Positions 41,900 to 50,123 of a DNA stretch of 64,000 bases are shown here, one piece after another. The DNA is from Methanofollis tationis (lineage in GTDB: Archaea > Halobacteriota > Methanomicrobia > Methanomicrobiales > Methanofollaceae). Under the pieces are notes generated by a model that saw only the letters and a program-made list of their open reading frames with translations, was not told the DNA's origin and searched no databases. The number at the start of each line of letters is the position of its first letter. The stretch's first letter is position 1. A program made the translations under genes and the position numbers. The stretch covers positions 1,127,104 through 1,191,103 of the forward strand of contig NZ_JABXWR010000001.1 in assembly GCF_013377755.1 (NCBI RefSeq). Direction: 5' to 3'.

Positions 41900-42118
41900 T
41901 CAGGTAATTCTCCTGGAAATTCGACAGGGATTGTCGCTCCGACGGACCGGTTTGATGGTCTGACAGGCATCCTTTGCGAAATGCGCGATGCGGATCAGTT
42001 CGAGAATCAGGGCTTCGCGCTTCATCTTCAGCATCTGGTGCCCCTGTTCAGCGAGCCGGATCCGGCGCTTGATCGCGAGCCCCTGATAGTGCAGGGTTCC
42101 CGCGAGGAAATGGCTCAT
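41900..42118 (-). pseudogene. Fragment of A-type ATP synthase subunit D (N-terminal helix)
   Basis: GLAIKRRIRLAEQGHQMLKM and KREALILELIRIAHFAKDA match the first long helix of subunit D. The usual first residues and everything after this helix are missing. It differs from the copy at 32252-32890, so it is a separate decayed gene. No other ATP synthase gene is adjacent. The stretch 42119-42434 contains nothing I can identify. Confidence 0.7.
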
Positions 42119-42434
42119 CGATGAGGGCGGGAGGGAGCGAGGATTTGATGAGGGGGATGGGAAGAGGCGTAGCCACGAGGCATTCCAGATGGGTAGCGAT
42201 CTCGGAAACGGAATAGTGCCAAACGACGATCTGGCCTGCGTACAGGAGACAGCTGCCGCATGCCCGGTTGAAATTATTTCAGTGGAAGAGTAAGGGGAGC
42301 ATCTTTCACATTCCCGTCAAAGAAAAGAGGGGGCCTCGCCATTGGCCATTGGGATACGCCCTTAAAAATCATAATCCTCGAGGGGACGGCCGAAACCAGA
42401 GTCAGAAAAGCACGTCGAAAAAGACCTGACACCC

Positions 42435-42893
42435 TCACCCGATCAGGTGCCCGGCCTCGTCGATCTCGCCCCTGATGATCCGGGTGGACGAGATCCACCG
42501 TCCGTCTTCGGCGAGCACGCAGGCGATCTGGTAGATCTCCACCATCTTTTTTCCCTTCGCCCGGCGGAGTTTGTTGATCTCGAGGGCGACCGGCAGGGTC
42601 TCCTCAGAGACGACCAGGATATCGAAATCCGCTTCGAGCGCCGAGCCGTAACGGTCGTTCAGCTCCTCGATCTCCCAGCGGACCTTATCGGGAAGGCTCC
42701 GCACATACCGCTCCAGCGCCGCCAGCCGCTCCTCGTACGGCATCACCGGGTGGCTCTTCCTCCCCGCGAAGGCGTCTGAGGAGAGGCCGATCACCACCTT
42801 TCCTTCCGGGCCTGCAAGTTCAAATGAGCGCGATATCAGTTTCTTATGGCCGGCATGCAGGGGAGAGAAGGTGCCCCCCACCATAATCTTCAT
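42435..42893 (-). CDS. coaD: Phosphopantetheine adenylyltransferase, archaeal type
   Basis: A 152-residue nucleotidyltransferase: MVGGTFSPLHAGHKKLI contains the TxxHxGH-like motif (HAGH), and ISSTRIIRGEID is the ISSTxI motif that binds ATP. GLSSDAFAGRKSHPVMPYEE and VSEETLPVALEINKLR fit archaeal PPAT. It forms dephospho-CoA from 4'-phosphopantetheine. It is divergent from the carbonic anhydrase-like gene with only 30 bases between. Confidence 0.93.
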   Translation of the reverse strand: MKIMVGGTFSPLHAGHKKLISRSFELAGPEGKVVIGLSSDAFAGRKSHPVMPYEERLAALERYVRSLPDKVRWEIEELNDRYGSALEADFDILVVSEETLPVALEINKLRRAKGKKMVEIYQIACVLAEDGRWISSTRIIRGEIDEAGHLIG

Positions 42894-42923
42894 TCATAGT
42901 CATGGGCTACCAATACTATTAGT

Positions 42924-43415
42924 ATGAACCACAATCTGCGCATCGGCGATGAGGTCTTCATTGCGGAAAACGCCACGCTCGTCGGGGACGTCACCATCGG
43001 CGAGAGATCCGGCGTCTGGTTCGGCGCCGTGGTGCGGGGCGACCGCGACCGGATCGTCATCGGCGCCGGCTCCAACATCCAGGACAACGCCACCGTCCAC
43101 GGCTCGGCCGGCCACCCGACGATCGTCGGGGATATGGTCTCGGTCGGGCACGGGGCGATCATCCACGGCTGCACCATTTCAGACGAGGTGCTCGTCGGCA
43201 TGGGGGCGATCGTGATGAACGGGGCGGTCGTCGGCGAGGGCTCGATCATCGGCGCAGGTGCGGTGGTCACCGAGGGGAAAGTCGTCCCGCCGGGTTCGGT
43301 GGTGCTCGGCGTCCCGGGCAAGATCGTCAGGCAGGTCGACGAGGCCGGGCGCGAAGGGATCAGGGAGAACGCCCGGGTCTATATGGAGATGGCCGGGAGG
43401 TATCGGCGTGGCTGA
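42924..43415 (+). CDS. Gamma-carbonic anhydrase-like hexapeptide protein
   Basis: A 163-residue left-handed beta-helix of hexapeptide repeats. VWFGAVVRGDRDRIVIGAGS holds the conserved Arg/Asp, and QDNATVHGSAGHP and VSVGHGAIIHGCTI supply the three zinc-binding histidines. It may hydrate CO2, as the Cam enzyme of methanogens does, though many family members are of unproven activity. It lacks the signal peptide of Cam. It overlaps the HdrA-like gene by eight bases. Confidence 0.9.
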   Translation: MNHNLRIGDEVFIAENATLVGDVTIGERSGVWFGAVVRGDRDRIVIGAGSNIQDNATVHGSAGHPTIVGDMVSVGHGAIIHGCTISDEVLVGMGAIVMNGAVVGEGSIIGAGAVVTEGKVVPPGSVVLGVPGKIVRQVDEAGREGIRENARVYMEMAGRYRRG

Positions 43416-44691
43416 GGTGGTCGTCGTCGGCGGCGGGATCGCCGGCATCCAGGCGGCGCTCGACATCGCGCAGCACGGGGTTGCCGTCCACCTCGTCGAG
43501 CGGGAACCGACGATCGGCGGGCACATGGCGATGCTCGACAAGACCTTCCCGACAAACGACTGCTCGATGTGCATCCTCTCCCCGAAGATGGTCGAGGTGG
43601 AGCGCCACCCCCTGATCACCGTCCACACCTGCACCGAGGTGACCGGGGTCGAGGGCGAGGTCGGCGACTTCACGGTCAGGATGCGCCGCCACCCCCGCTA
43701 CGTGGACGATGAGCGGTGCAACGGCTGCGGCGACTGCACCGAGGTCTGCCCGGTCGAGGTCTACAACCGTTTCGACGCCGGGATCGGGGTGAGAAAGGCG
43801 ATCTATCGCCCGATGCCCCAGTCAGTCCCGAACGTCACGATCCGGGACGCCGAGCACTGCATCGACTGCGGGCTCTGCTACGAGGCCTGCGGCCGCGAGG
43901 CCGTCCTCCACGACGACGAGGACCGGGAAGAAGAATTCAGCGTGAAGGCGGCGAGCCTCGTGATCACCACCGGCTACGGCACCTTCGACCCGCGAAAGAA
44001 GGGAAACCTCAGGTACCTCAGCATCCCCGACGTGATCACCAGCCTGGAGTTCGAGCGGATGATCAATGCGAGCGGCCCGACGGGCGGGGAGATGAGGCGC
44101 CTCTCCGACGGCACCCTCCCGGAAAGCGTCGTATTTCTCCAGTGCGTCGGCTCGCGGGACATGCAGGTCGACCGGCCGTACTGCTCCTGCGTCTGCTGCA
44201 TGGCGGCGGTGAAAAACGCGATCCTGATCAGGGAGCACCACCCCGAGATCGCCGTGACGGTGCTGTACATCGACCTCAGGGCCTACGGCAAGGGCTACGA
44301 GGAGTATTTCAACCGCGCCGGGGATATGGGCGTCCGCTTCCTGCGCGGGCTGCCCGGCGAGATCGCGCAGAAGAACGGCGGCATCGAGCTGCAGGTCGAG
44401 AACTCTGAGACCGGCGAGGTGGAGACCCTCCACCCTGGCCTCGTCGTCCTCTCGGTCGGGATGCAGCCTCCGGCAGGGATGGAGGCGCTTGCCGAACGTC
44501 TCGGGATCACCCTGGAGAAGACCGGGTTCGTCCAGACGCAGGACGAGAAGATGAACACCGTGGCGACGATCCGGCCCGGGATCTACGTGGCCGGCACCGC
44601 GGTGGCGCCAAAGGATATCCCTGACTCCGTGGCGATGGGCGGGGCGGCGGCGATGCGGGCGTACACCGACGCCCTGCGGGCCGGGCCATGA
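43408..44691 (+). CDS. HdrA-like FAD/4Fe-4S protein (short form)
   Basis: The gene starts at GTG 43408. The 427-residue protein has an FAD-binding N-terminus (VVVVGGGIAGIQAALDIAQH), EREPTIGGHMAMLDKTFPTN with CSMCILSPK as in HdrA, then two ferredoxin clusters CNGCGDCTEVCPVE and CIDCGLCYEACGRE, and VVFLQCVGSRD. It is shorter than the roughly 650-residue HdrA of heterodisulfide reductase and is not beside hdrBC, so it is probably an alternative electron-bifurcating or electron-transfer partner. It overlaps mtnA (ATGA). Confidence 0.85.
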   Translation: MAEVVVVGGGIAGIQAALDIAQHGVAVHLVEREPTIGGHMAMLDKTFPTNDCSMCILSPKMVEVERHPLITVHTCTEVTGVEGEVGDFTVRMRRHPRYVDDERCNGCGDCTEVCPVEVYNRFDAGIGVRKAIYRPMPQSVPNVTIRDAEHCIDCGLCYEACGREAVLHDDEDREEEFSVKAASLVITTGYGTFDPRKKGNLRYLSIPDVITSLEFERMINASGPTGGEMRRLSDGTLPESVVFLQCVGSRDMQVDRPYCSCVCCMAAVKNAILIREHHPEIAVTVLYIDLRAYGKGYEEYFNRAGDMGVRFLRGLPGEIAQKNGGIELQVENSETGEVETLHPGLVVLSVGMQPPAGMEALAERLGITLEKTGFVQTQDEKMNTVATIRPGIYVAGTAVAPKDIPDSVAMGGAAAMRAYTDALRAGP

Positions 44692-45713
44692 TCCCGCGGA
44701 CGATCGAGCGGGTGGGCGGGACGATCTGCTTCATCGACCAGACCCTCCTGCCACAAAGGCTTGAGATCGTCGAGTGCACCGATATCGAACGTCTGGCAAG
44801 AGCGATCCGCCGCCTGGAAGTGAGGGGCGCCCCGGCCCTCGGCATCGCCGGGGCCTACGGCGTCGCCCTTGCGGCGATCCAGAGCGAAGAGGAGGATCTC
44901 GACGCCTTTCTGGCAGAGGTCTCGGCGGCCGCGGCCTCCCTGCGGGGCACGCGGCCGACGGCGGTGAACCTGGGCTGGGGGATCGACCGGGTGCTCGCGG
45001 CGGTCAGAGGGGCCGGCTCTATCGAGGCAGGAAAAGAGGCGGCGGTCAAAGGAGCCGACGCCGTCGCACGGGAGGACGAGGAGACCTGCCGCCGGATCGG
45101 GGCGAACGGCGCCGCCCTCCTGCCCGAGAACGCCCGGGTGCTCACCCACTGCAACGCCGGCGCCCTCGCCTGCGCCACCTGGGGGACGGCCCTCGGGGTG
45201 ATCAGGTCGGCCGTCGAGGGCGGGAAGACGGTCTCGGTCACCGCCTGCGAGACCAGGCCCCTGCTGCAGGGCGCACGCCTCACCGCCTGGGAACTCGCCG
45301 CAGAGAAGATCCCGGTCCGGGTGATCACCGACGCGACGGCGGCCTTCCTGATGCGGCGCGGCGAGATCGACTGCGTCGTCGTCGGCGCCGACCGGATCAC
45401 CGACGACGCTGTCTTCAACAAGATCGGCACCTACATGCACGCCGTCTGCGCCCGGCACCACGGCATCCCCTTCTACGTGGCCGCCCCCCTCTCGACCTTC
45501 GACCCGGGGCGATCCGAGACCGACGTGACGATCGAGGAGCGGGGCCGGGACGAAGTCGCCGCCTTCAACGGGAAACAGACCGTCCCGGACGGCGTCGGGT
45601 GCACGAACTACGCCTTCGACGCCACCCCGCTCGACCTCGTATCAGGGATCATTACGGAAATCGGGGTTCTGCTGCCGCCATACGACCCCATGCCCCGACT
45701 CCGCCATATATAA
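44688..45713 (+). CDS. mtnA: Methylthioribose-1-phosphate isomerase family protein
   Basis: A 341-residue member of the eIF2B-like superfamily with RLEVRGAPALGIAGAYGVAL, LTHCNAGALACATWGTALGV (catalytic Cys), IDCVVVGADRITDDAVFNKI (catalytic Asp) and FYVAAPLSTFD. It isomerises 5-methylthioribose-1-phosphate in methionine salvage; in archaea it may instead act on related nucleosides. R15P isomerase is the main alternative, but the MtnA-type motifs fit better. Confidence 0.9.
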   Translation: MIPRTIERVGGTICFIDQTLLPQRLEIVECTDIERLARAIRRLEVRGAPALGIAGAYGVALAAIQSEEEDLDAFLAEVSAAAASLRGTRPTAVNLGWGIDRVLAAVRGAGSIEAGKEAAVKGADAVAREDEETCRRIGANGAALLPENARVLTHCNAGALACATWGTALGVIRSAVEGGKTVSVTACETRPLLQGARLTAWELAAEKIPVRVITDATAAFLMRRGEIDCVVVGADRITDDAVFNKIGTYMHAVCARHHGIPFYVAAPLSTFDPGRSETDVTIEERGRDEVAAFNGKQTVPDGVGCTNYAFDATPLDLVSGIITEIGVLLPPYDPMPRLRHI

Positions 45714-45714
45714 A
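45707..45714 (+). promoter_or_regulatory. TATA box for DUF116 gene
   Basis: TATATAAA overlaps the mtnA stop and lies 24 to 31 bases before ATG 45738. Transcription would begin at that ATG, giving a leaderless mRNA and favouring 45738 over ATG 45714. Confidence 0.5.
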
Positions 45715-45737
45715 TGGGCCCACCGAATAGTGTAGCA

Positions 45738-46409
45738 ATGTTCCTCGACTCCCCGCTCTGGACGCAGGCGATGTTCCTCATCGGCGAGGTGACGGTCTTT
45801 TTGATCCTCGGCATGTTCGTCGCATCCCTCGCCCTCATCTTCATCATGACGCTCTCCATCCAGCGGGGGAAAGTCTATTTTCCGCGGCTCATCAACAGCG
45901 GGATGGTCTTCCTCGAAGGGATGGTCAGGGGGATCTGCAAGTTCTTCGGGTTTGAAGACCAGGACCTCATCAAGTTCTCGATCCGGCTGCACAACACGAT
46001 GAGCCTGAAGCAGTTCGAGGAGATCCCGGTCGAAAAGCGGGCGATATACCTGCCCCAGTGCCTGCGGTCGGCCGAGTGCCCGGCGCACCTCACCCCCGAG
46101 GGGCTCGTCTGCCGCCGCTGCGGCCGCTGCGATATCGGCCGGGAGATCGATAGTTATGAGGCGATGGGATATCGCATCTTTATCGCCCCGGGCTCCACCC
46201 TCATCAAGAGAATGATGAAAAAATACCGGCCCGAAGCGATCATCGGCGTCGGTTGCCTGATGGAGATAAAAGAGGGGCTCGACCTCTGCGACCGGGCCGG
46301 CGTTGTCGGGATGGGGGTCGTCACCCTGAAAGACGGGTGCGTCGAGACCCTCCTCGACTGGCACGAGCTGCGGGATATCGCCGTTATTGGTTTGCCTGAT
46401 TCCCGATGA
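45738..46409 (+). CDS. DUF116 family membrane protein with cysteine motifs
   Basis: The 223-residue protein has a two-helix N-terminal membrane hairpin (AMFLIGEVTVFLILGMFVAS, ALIFIMTLSI), then a cytosolic DUF116 domain. That domain has YLPQCLRSAECPAHLTPEGL, CRRCGRCDIG and IIGVGCLMEIKEGLDLCDRA, together about seven conserved cysteines. An Fe-S or metal site is likely; the reaction is unknown. The 3' end overlaps the convergent bactofilin-like gene by 26 bases. Confidence 0.88.
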   Translation: MFLDSPLWTQAMFLIGEVTVFLILGMFVASLALIFIMTLSIQRGKVYFPRLINSGMVFLEGMVRGICKFFGFEDQDLIKFSIRLHNTMSLKQFEEIPVEKRAIYLPQCLRSAECPAHLTPEGLVCRRCGRCDIGREIDSYEAMGYRIFIAPGSTLIKRMMKKYRPEAIIGVGCLMEIKEGLDLCDRAGVVGMGVVTLKDGCVETLLDWHELRDIAVIGLPDSR

Positions 46410-46806
46410 CCTTCACATTTCTGCCGATGAGCCGGGTGCTCAGGATCCTGCCGTAGACATAGATCGTGGCGTCGCTCTTCACCTCGCCGACCTTGATCCC
46501 CGGGCGCAGAATGATGTCGCCCCCGGCAGCGACCGATTTTACGATGACGTTGTCCGAGATGGTGACGTTCTCCCCGACCGAAAGGGCCCCTTTGATCCTG
46601 ACGCTCCGGCCGATGACGCCGGACTTGCACCGCACATCCTTGCCGACCGTGGAGAGGGCGCCCAGTTCGAGCCGGCCGTCGACGTCGAGCGACCCCCAGA
46701 TATGGGTCTCAGGCGGGACGATAAAGTCCCCGGGTATGTGGACATTCCCGTCAAAAAAAGAACCTTTCGGGGCGATATAGGTGTCTCCGCTCTGATAGAC
46801 CTTCAT
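46384..46806 (-). CDS. Bactofilin-like (polymer-forming) beta-helix protein
   Basis: A 140-residue protein of short repeating strands (VHIPGDFIVPPETHIWGSLD, VRCKSGVIGRSVRIKGALSV, KSVAAGGDIILRPGIKVGEV), typical of the DUF583/bactofilin right-handed beta-helix. No membrane helix is seen. In bacteria bactofilins assemble into membrane-linked filaments. An archaeal cytoskeletal role is inference. It lies downstream of UbiA in the same direction but 40 bases apart. Confidence 0.8.
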   Translation of the reverse strand: MKVYQSGDTYIAPKGSFFDGNVHIPGDFIVPPETHIWGSLDVDGRLELGALSTVGKDVRCKSGVIGRSVRIKGALSVGENVTISDNVIVKSVAAGGDIILRPGIKVGEVKSDATIYVYGRILSTRLIGRNVKVIGNQANQ

Positions 46807-46846
46807 ATAATACCACTACGATCATGCACCCCCACCATTAAAAAAT

Positions 46847-47683
46847 TTAGGAAAGGAGTGCTGCGGCGGTGAAGATCAGGAGGGAGAGGAACATCCCCTT
46901 CTTCAGGGTGGCGGTGACACCGGAGCGGCGGATGCAGGCGGGCGTCGTGCACCCCCGCACCGCGAGGGAACGGTAGAGCACCCCGGCGTTGAGCAGGCCG
47001 ATCGCCGCCAGATAGGGCAGACTCCACCACCAGAAGACCGGGAGCATGGAGAGGAGGGCGGCGGCGAGGGCGAAGACGAAGGCGATGCCGACGCTCCGGT
47101 CCACGCCGACGATCATCGGCAGGGTCCGCGCCCCGCCGGCACGGTCCCCTTCGATATCCTCGGCGTCCTTGAGAACCTCCCGTGCCGTCATCGCAAGGAA
47201 GGTGACGCCGGCCACCGGCAGGGTGGCAAGAAGGCCGTCCATCCCGGCGAACGCCCCGCCGAAGAGGAAGATCGAGGCCGAGAGGTAGGCGACGGCGAGG
47301 TTGCCGAGAAACGGCGTCGCCTTCAGCCGGACGGCGTAGAGCACGAGGAGCGCCGAGTTGAAAAGGGCGATCCCGAGGCAGAGCGGGTTTGTGAGGAGGG
47401 CGAGGAGGTTGCCGGCGGTAAAAAGCAGCGCCGCGTAGACGAGCGCACCCCTCAGCGAGACCGTGCCCGCCGGGATCGGCCGGTCAGGCCGGTTGACGGC
47501 GTCTATCCCGGCATCACAGTAGTCGTTGACGACGTTGCCGGCCGCCGTGACGAGGGCGACGATCCCGATCACTACGGCGGCTTCCGGGACGAGGGTGCCG
47601 GTGGCGATGAGGGAGCCGAGCACGCCGGCAAGCCCGGCGACGATGGCGTTTGTCGGCCGGGTGATGGCAAGATAGCCGTGCAT
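46847..47683 (-). CDS. UbiA family prenyltransferase (digeranylgeranylglyceryl phosphate synthase)
   Basis: A 278-residue, eight- to nine-helix membrane enzyme with the first Asp-rich motif NVVNDYCDAGIDAVNRPDRP and the second DAEDIEGDRAGG. The start YLAITRPTNAIVAG is typical of archaeal DGGGP synthase, which adds the second geranylgeranyl group in ether-lipid synthesis. Other UbiA enzymes are possible, but archaeal context and motif favour lipid synthesis. Confidence 0.88.
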   Translation of the reverse strand: MHGYLAITRPTNAIVAGLAGVLGSLIATGTLVPEAAVVIGIVALVTAAGNVVNDYCDAGIDAVNRPDRPIPAGTVSLRGALVYAALLFTAGNLLALLTNPLCLGIALFNSALLVLYAVRLKATPFLGNLAVAYLSASIFLFGGAFAGMDGLLATLPVAGVTFLAMTAREVLKDAEDIEGDRAGGARTLPMIVGVDRSVGIAFVFALAAALLSMLPVFWWWSLPYLAAIGLLNAGVLYRSLAVRGCTTPACIRRSGVTATLKKGMFLSLLIFTAAALLS

Positions 47684-47710
47684 TTTAAAAAAATGCGACG
47701 GCAGGGTATT

Positions 47711-49915
47711 TCAAGATTGGCCGGCGGTCCACCAGGGGCGGTCAGGCGGGTCCTGCCGGAGGCGCCCCTGCCAGGCCTCGTCGGTGAGGCGGCCGGCGAG
47801 GGGGACGGTGAACTCGTAGTACGAGAAGACCGGGCCGGCGGCGAGGGTGACCGACCCGTCGGGCGCCGGACAGGCAACGACGACGAGGCCGGTGTAGCCG
47901 ACCCCTTCCTCCAGGACGAGGTCATGGTACGGGTCTGTGTGGACGTCGGCCACGATCGCCGTCGTCTTTGCCCGGTCGTCGACGCCGGTCAGGGTGCCGT
48001 CGAGGAGAGCGCCGACATTCCTGATGAAGGCGTGATCGGCGGCGGTGAGGGGTCTGCCCTCCAGCTCCTGCACCGAGATGGCGGTGAGGCGATCGAGGGT
48101 CGTCTCCAGCGTCTGCAGGCGCCGCTCCGAGACCGGGTCGAGGGCATCGAGGGATGCAAGCCCTTCCCGCGTCATCGCGGTGAGGGCGTGGAGGCGGGTG
48201 TAGAACCCGGGCACCGGCTCCACATACCCCGGGACCGCCTGCTCCTCAGGTTTGACCGAGATCGCCCGGCCAGAGGTGTAACTCTGCTTCGCATAGAGGA
48301 TCGTGTCGTGGCGCAGTTCGGTCCACGAGGCAAGGGCGGTGGTCAGTTCCTTCTCCTGCCATGCAGGGGTCTGCATGAAGGCTGGATACCCGTCCCCGAA
48401 GGTGGCGAGAAGCGGGCGGAGGGAGGAGAGCCAGCCCCAGTAGAGGTTCCTGTTCCACCCGCTCTCGTTCACGGCGGCAAACTCCCCCTCCAGCCTCCCG
48501 TAGACCCGGTCATAGTGGAGATACCGGCTGTCCCCGCCCGCGTCCAGAAGGGCGGCGGCCCGCTCAGAGCCCAGGAGGGCCATGAGGTCGAGGGCGGTCG
48601 GGATCGCCCGCTCGCCCTGGACAAGGGTGAACGGCGCGCCGATCCCGGTGAAGGCGCCGGTATAGGGGGAAACCAGTTCGGAAAAGACATACGAGTCGGG
48701 AACGAACCGCTGGCCCATGAGCCTGAAACCCATGGTGGCGTTGAGGGCCTTGCGCCCCTCTTTTTCGTTGCCGACGGCACGGTAGCCGGTGCCGCTGGAG
48801 ATCGCCGGGGGCGGATGGGTGCGGAGTTCCGCCTGGAGGAGGGCGGTCTTGTCCGCGGCGAGGGTGCGGTTCACCCCGCCGTGCGCCCCCTTCATCGCCT
48901 CGATATACTCGTGCGGACCGAGGTCGTCGGAATAACCGGCATAGAAAGAGGTGACCTCGTAGATCCGGTTCCAGCGCGCCATCAGGGAGGGGTCGGCCTC
49001 GAGCGCCGCGGCGATCTGGGCGGCGGCCGCCGTCTGGACCGCCGCCTCCTCCGCGCTGACGATCGAGCCCTCGTCACCGCCGGTGAGGAGGAAGGTCATC
49101 CGCCCGTGCCACATCATCGCCAGGAAATAATGTTCCAGCCGCGCGGATCGCGTATAGTGGCCTCGCGGAAGGTACTGCGAGTAGTCCTCGGCATAGGTGA
49201 AGATCGGGCTCTCCGCCAGACCGGCGCGGGCCCGGATCAGGGCGAGTTCGTCGACGGCGGCGGGCGGAAGTGCGGACGGCGCCGCATAGCGCACTGCATC
49301 CTCCGGGGAAAAACCCGTATTATCCCCGTCCGCGGACGGCGCCAGAAGGGCGAGGGCCACGGCAAAATAAGCGGCGTTTCGCCGGGCCGCCTCCCTCGCC
49401 TGCCCTTCGGCGGTGGCCGCGGTCTCGATCGAGGCGTCGAGCAGGGCGGCGTCGAGGGTCCACAGGTCGTCATAAAATTGTTCCTCCTCGATCGTCCGCA
49501 TCGTCTCGTCGAACTGGATGTGATAGAGGTGGAGGACCGAATCGGCGGTGACGAAGACCGGGATGCCGCGCTCCTTCAGGACGGTGTACGGCCTGACCAT
49601 GTCGGTCTCCCGCGGGTTGAAGGGGTTCTCGATCGTCACAAACCCGTTCTGTTCGAGGAGGGCGGTCGCGTTCCGGTCCAGAGAGAGGCCGGCGGCCACC
49701 GCCCCCCGGTTCCAGACGCTCTCCGGGTCGAGGGGGAGGCGATAGGACGGCGAGGCCGGGGTGAGGTCGAGGGGAAGGGATCGGTAATGCGCGCTCACCG
49801 CGCTGCCGCCTGCCGCAAGCGGGGAATCGTTCTCAGGCGGTTCTTCGCCGCCGCCGGTGCACCCGGCCGTCAGCAGGACGGCGGCGACGGCAAGGATCAG
49901 CACTGTCCACTCCAT
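47711..49915 (-). CDS. DUF3160 lipoprotein
   Basis: A 734-residue protein starting with a lipoprotein signal (LAVAAVLLTAGCTGG), so it is anchored outside the membrane. The DUF3160 region covers most of the protein, including GIPVFVTADSVLHLYHIQFD near the N-terminus, YTRSARLEHYFLAMMWHGRM and a C-terminal beta part with VIVADVHTDP. The family is largely uncharacterised, common in methanogens and found in some bacteria. A large open frame on the opposite strand is a GC-driven shadow. Confidence 0.88.
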   Translation of the reverse strand: MEWTVLILAVAAVLLTAGCTGGGEEPPENDSPLAAGGSAVSAHYRSLPLDLTPASPSYRLPLDPESVWNRGAVAAGLSLDRNATALLEQNGFVTIENPFNPRETDMVRPYTVLKERGIPVFVTADSVLHLYHIQFDETMRTIEEEQFYDDLWTLDAALLDASIETAATAEGQAREAARRNAAYFAVALALLAPSADGDNTGFSPEDAVRYAAPSALPPAAVDELALIRARAGLAESPIFTYAEDYSQYLPRGHYTRSARLEHYFLAMMWHGRMTFLLTGGDEGSIVSAEEAAVQTAAAAQIAAALEADPSLMARWNRIYEVTSFYAGYSDDLGPHEYIEAMKGAHGGVNRTLAADKTALLQAELRTHPPPAISSGTGYRAVGNEKEGRKALNATMGFRLMGQRFVPDSYVFSELVSPYTGAFTGIGAPFTLVQGERAIPTALDLMALLGSERAAALLDAGGDSRYLHYDRVYGRLEGEFAAVNESGWNRNLYWGWLSSLRPLLATFGDGYPAFMQTPAWQEKELTTALASWTELRHDTILYAKQSYTSGRAISVKPEEQAVPGYVEPVPGFYTRLHALTAMTREGLASLDALDPVSERRLQTLETTLDRLTAISVQELEGRPLTAADHAFIRNVGALLDGTLTGVDDRAKTTAIVADVHTDPYHDLVLEEGVGYTGLVVVACPAPDGSVTLAAGPVFSYYEFTVPLAGRLTDEAWQGRLRQDPPDRPWWTAGQS

Positions 49916-49982
49916 ACCCCAGCATGGAGACAGCAGGTGATAAAGATGCAGATGACTGCGAAGATCTTCGTAGCAAAAAGGA

Positions 49983-50057
49983 CGGGCTTGGGGGGATTTG
50001 AACCCCCGGCGTTCAGCTTAGGAGGCTGACGCCATGTCCTGGCTAGGCCACAAGCCC
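49983..50057 (-). tRNA. tRNA-Arg (CCT)
   Basis: On the minus strand GGGCTTG pairs with CAAGCCC, with discriminator G. The anticodon stem TCAGC/GCTGA encloses the loop CTCCTAA, giving CCT for AGG codons. The T arm GGGGG-TTCAAAT-CCCCC is perfect. No intron and no encoded CCA. Confidence 0.94.
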
Positions 50058-50123
50058 CGGGACTCTAGTAATGTGGTCGTTGAGATGGTATTAAGGTTTG
50101 TGAGAGGCCACCTTTCTGGCACG

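Noticed and set aside
47678-50029. 783-residue open frame on the plus strand
   Set aside because: It mirrors the DUF3160 gene in a GC-rich region; the content is Arg/Gly/Glu-rich with no domain, and it also runs through tRNA-Arg.
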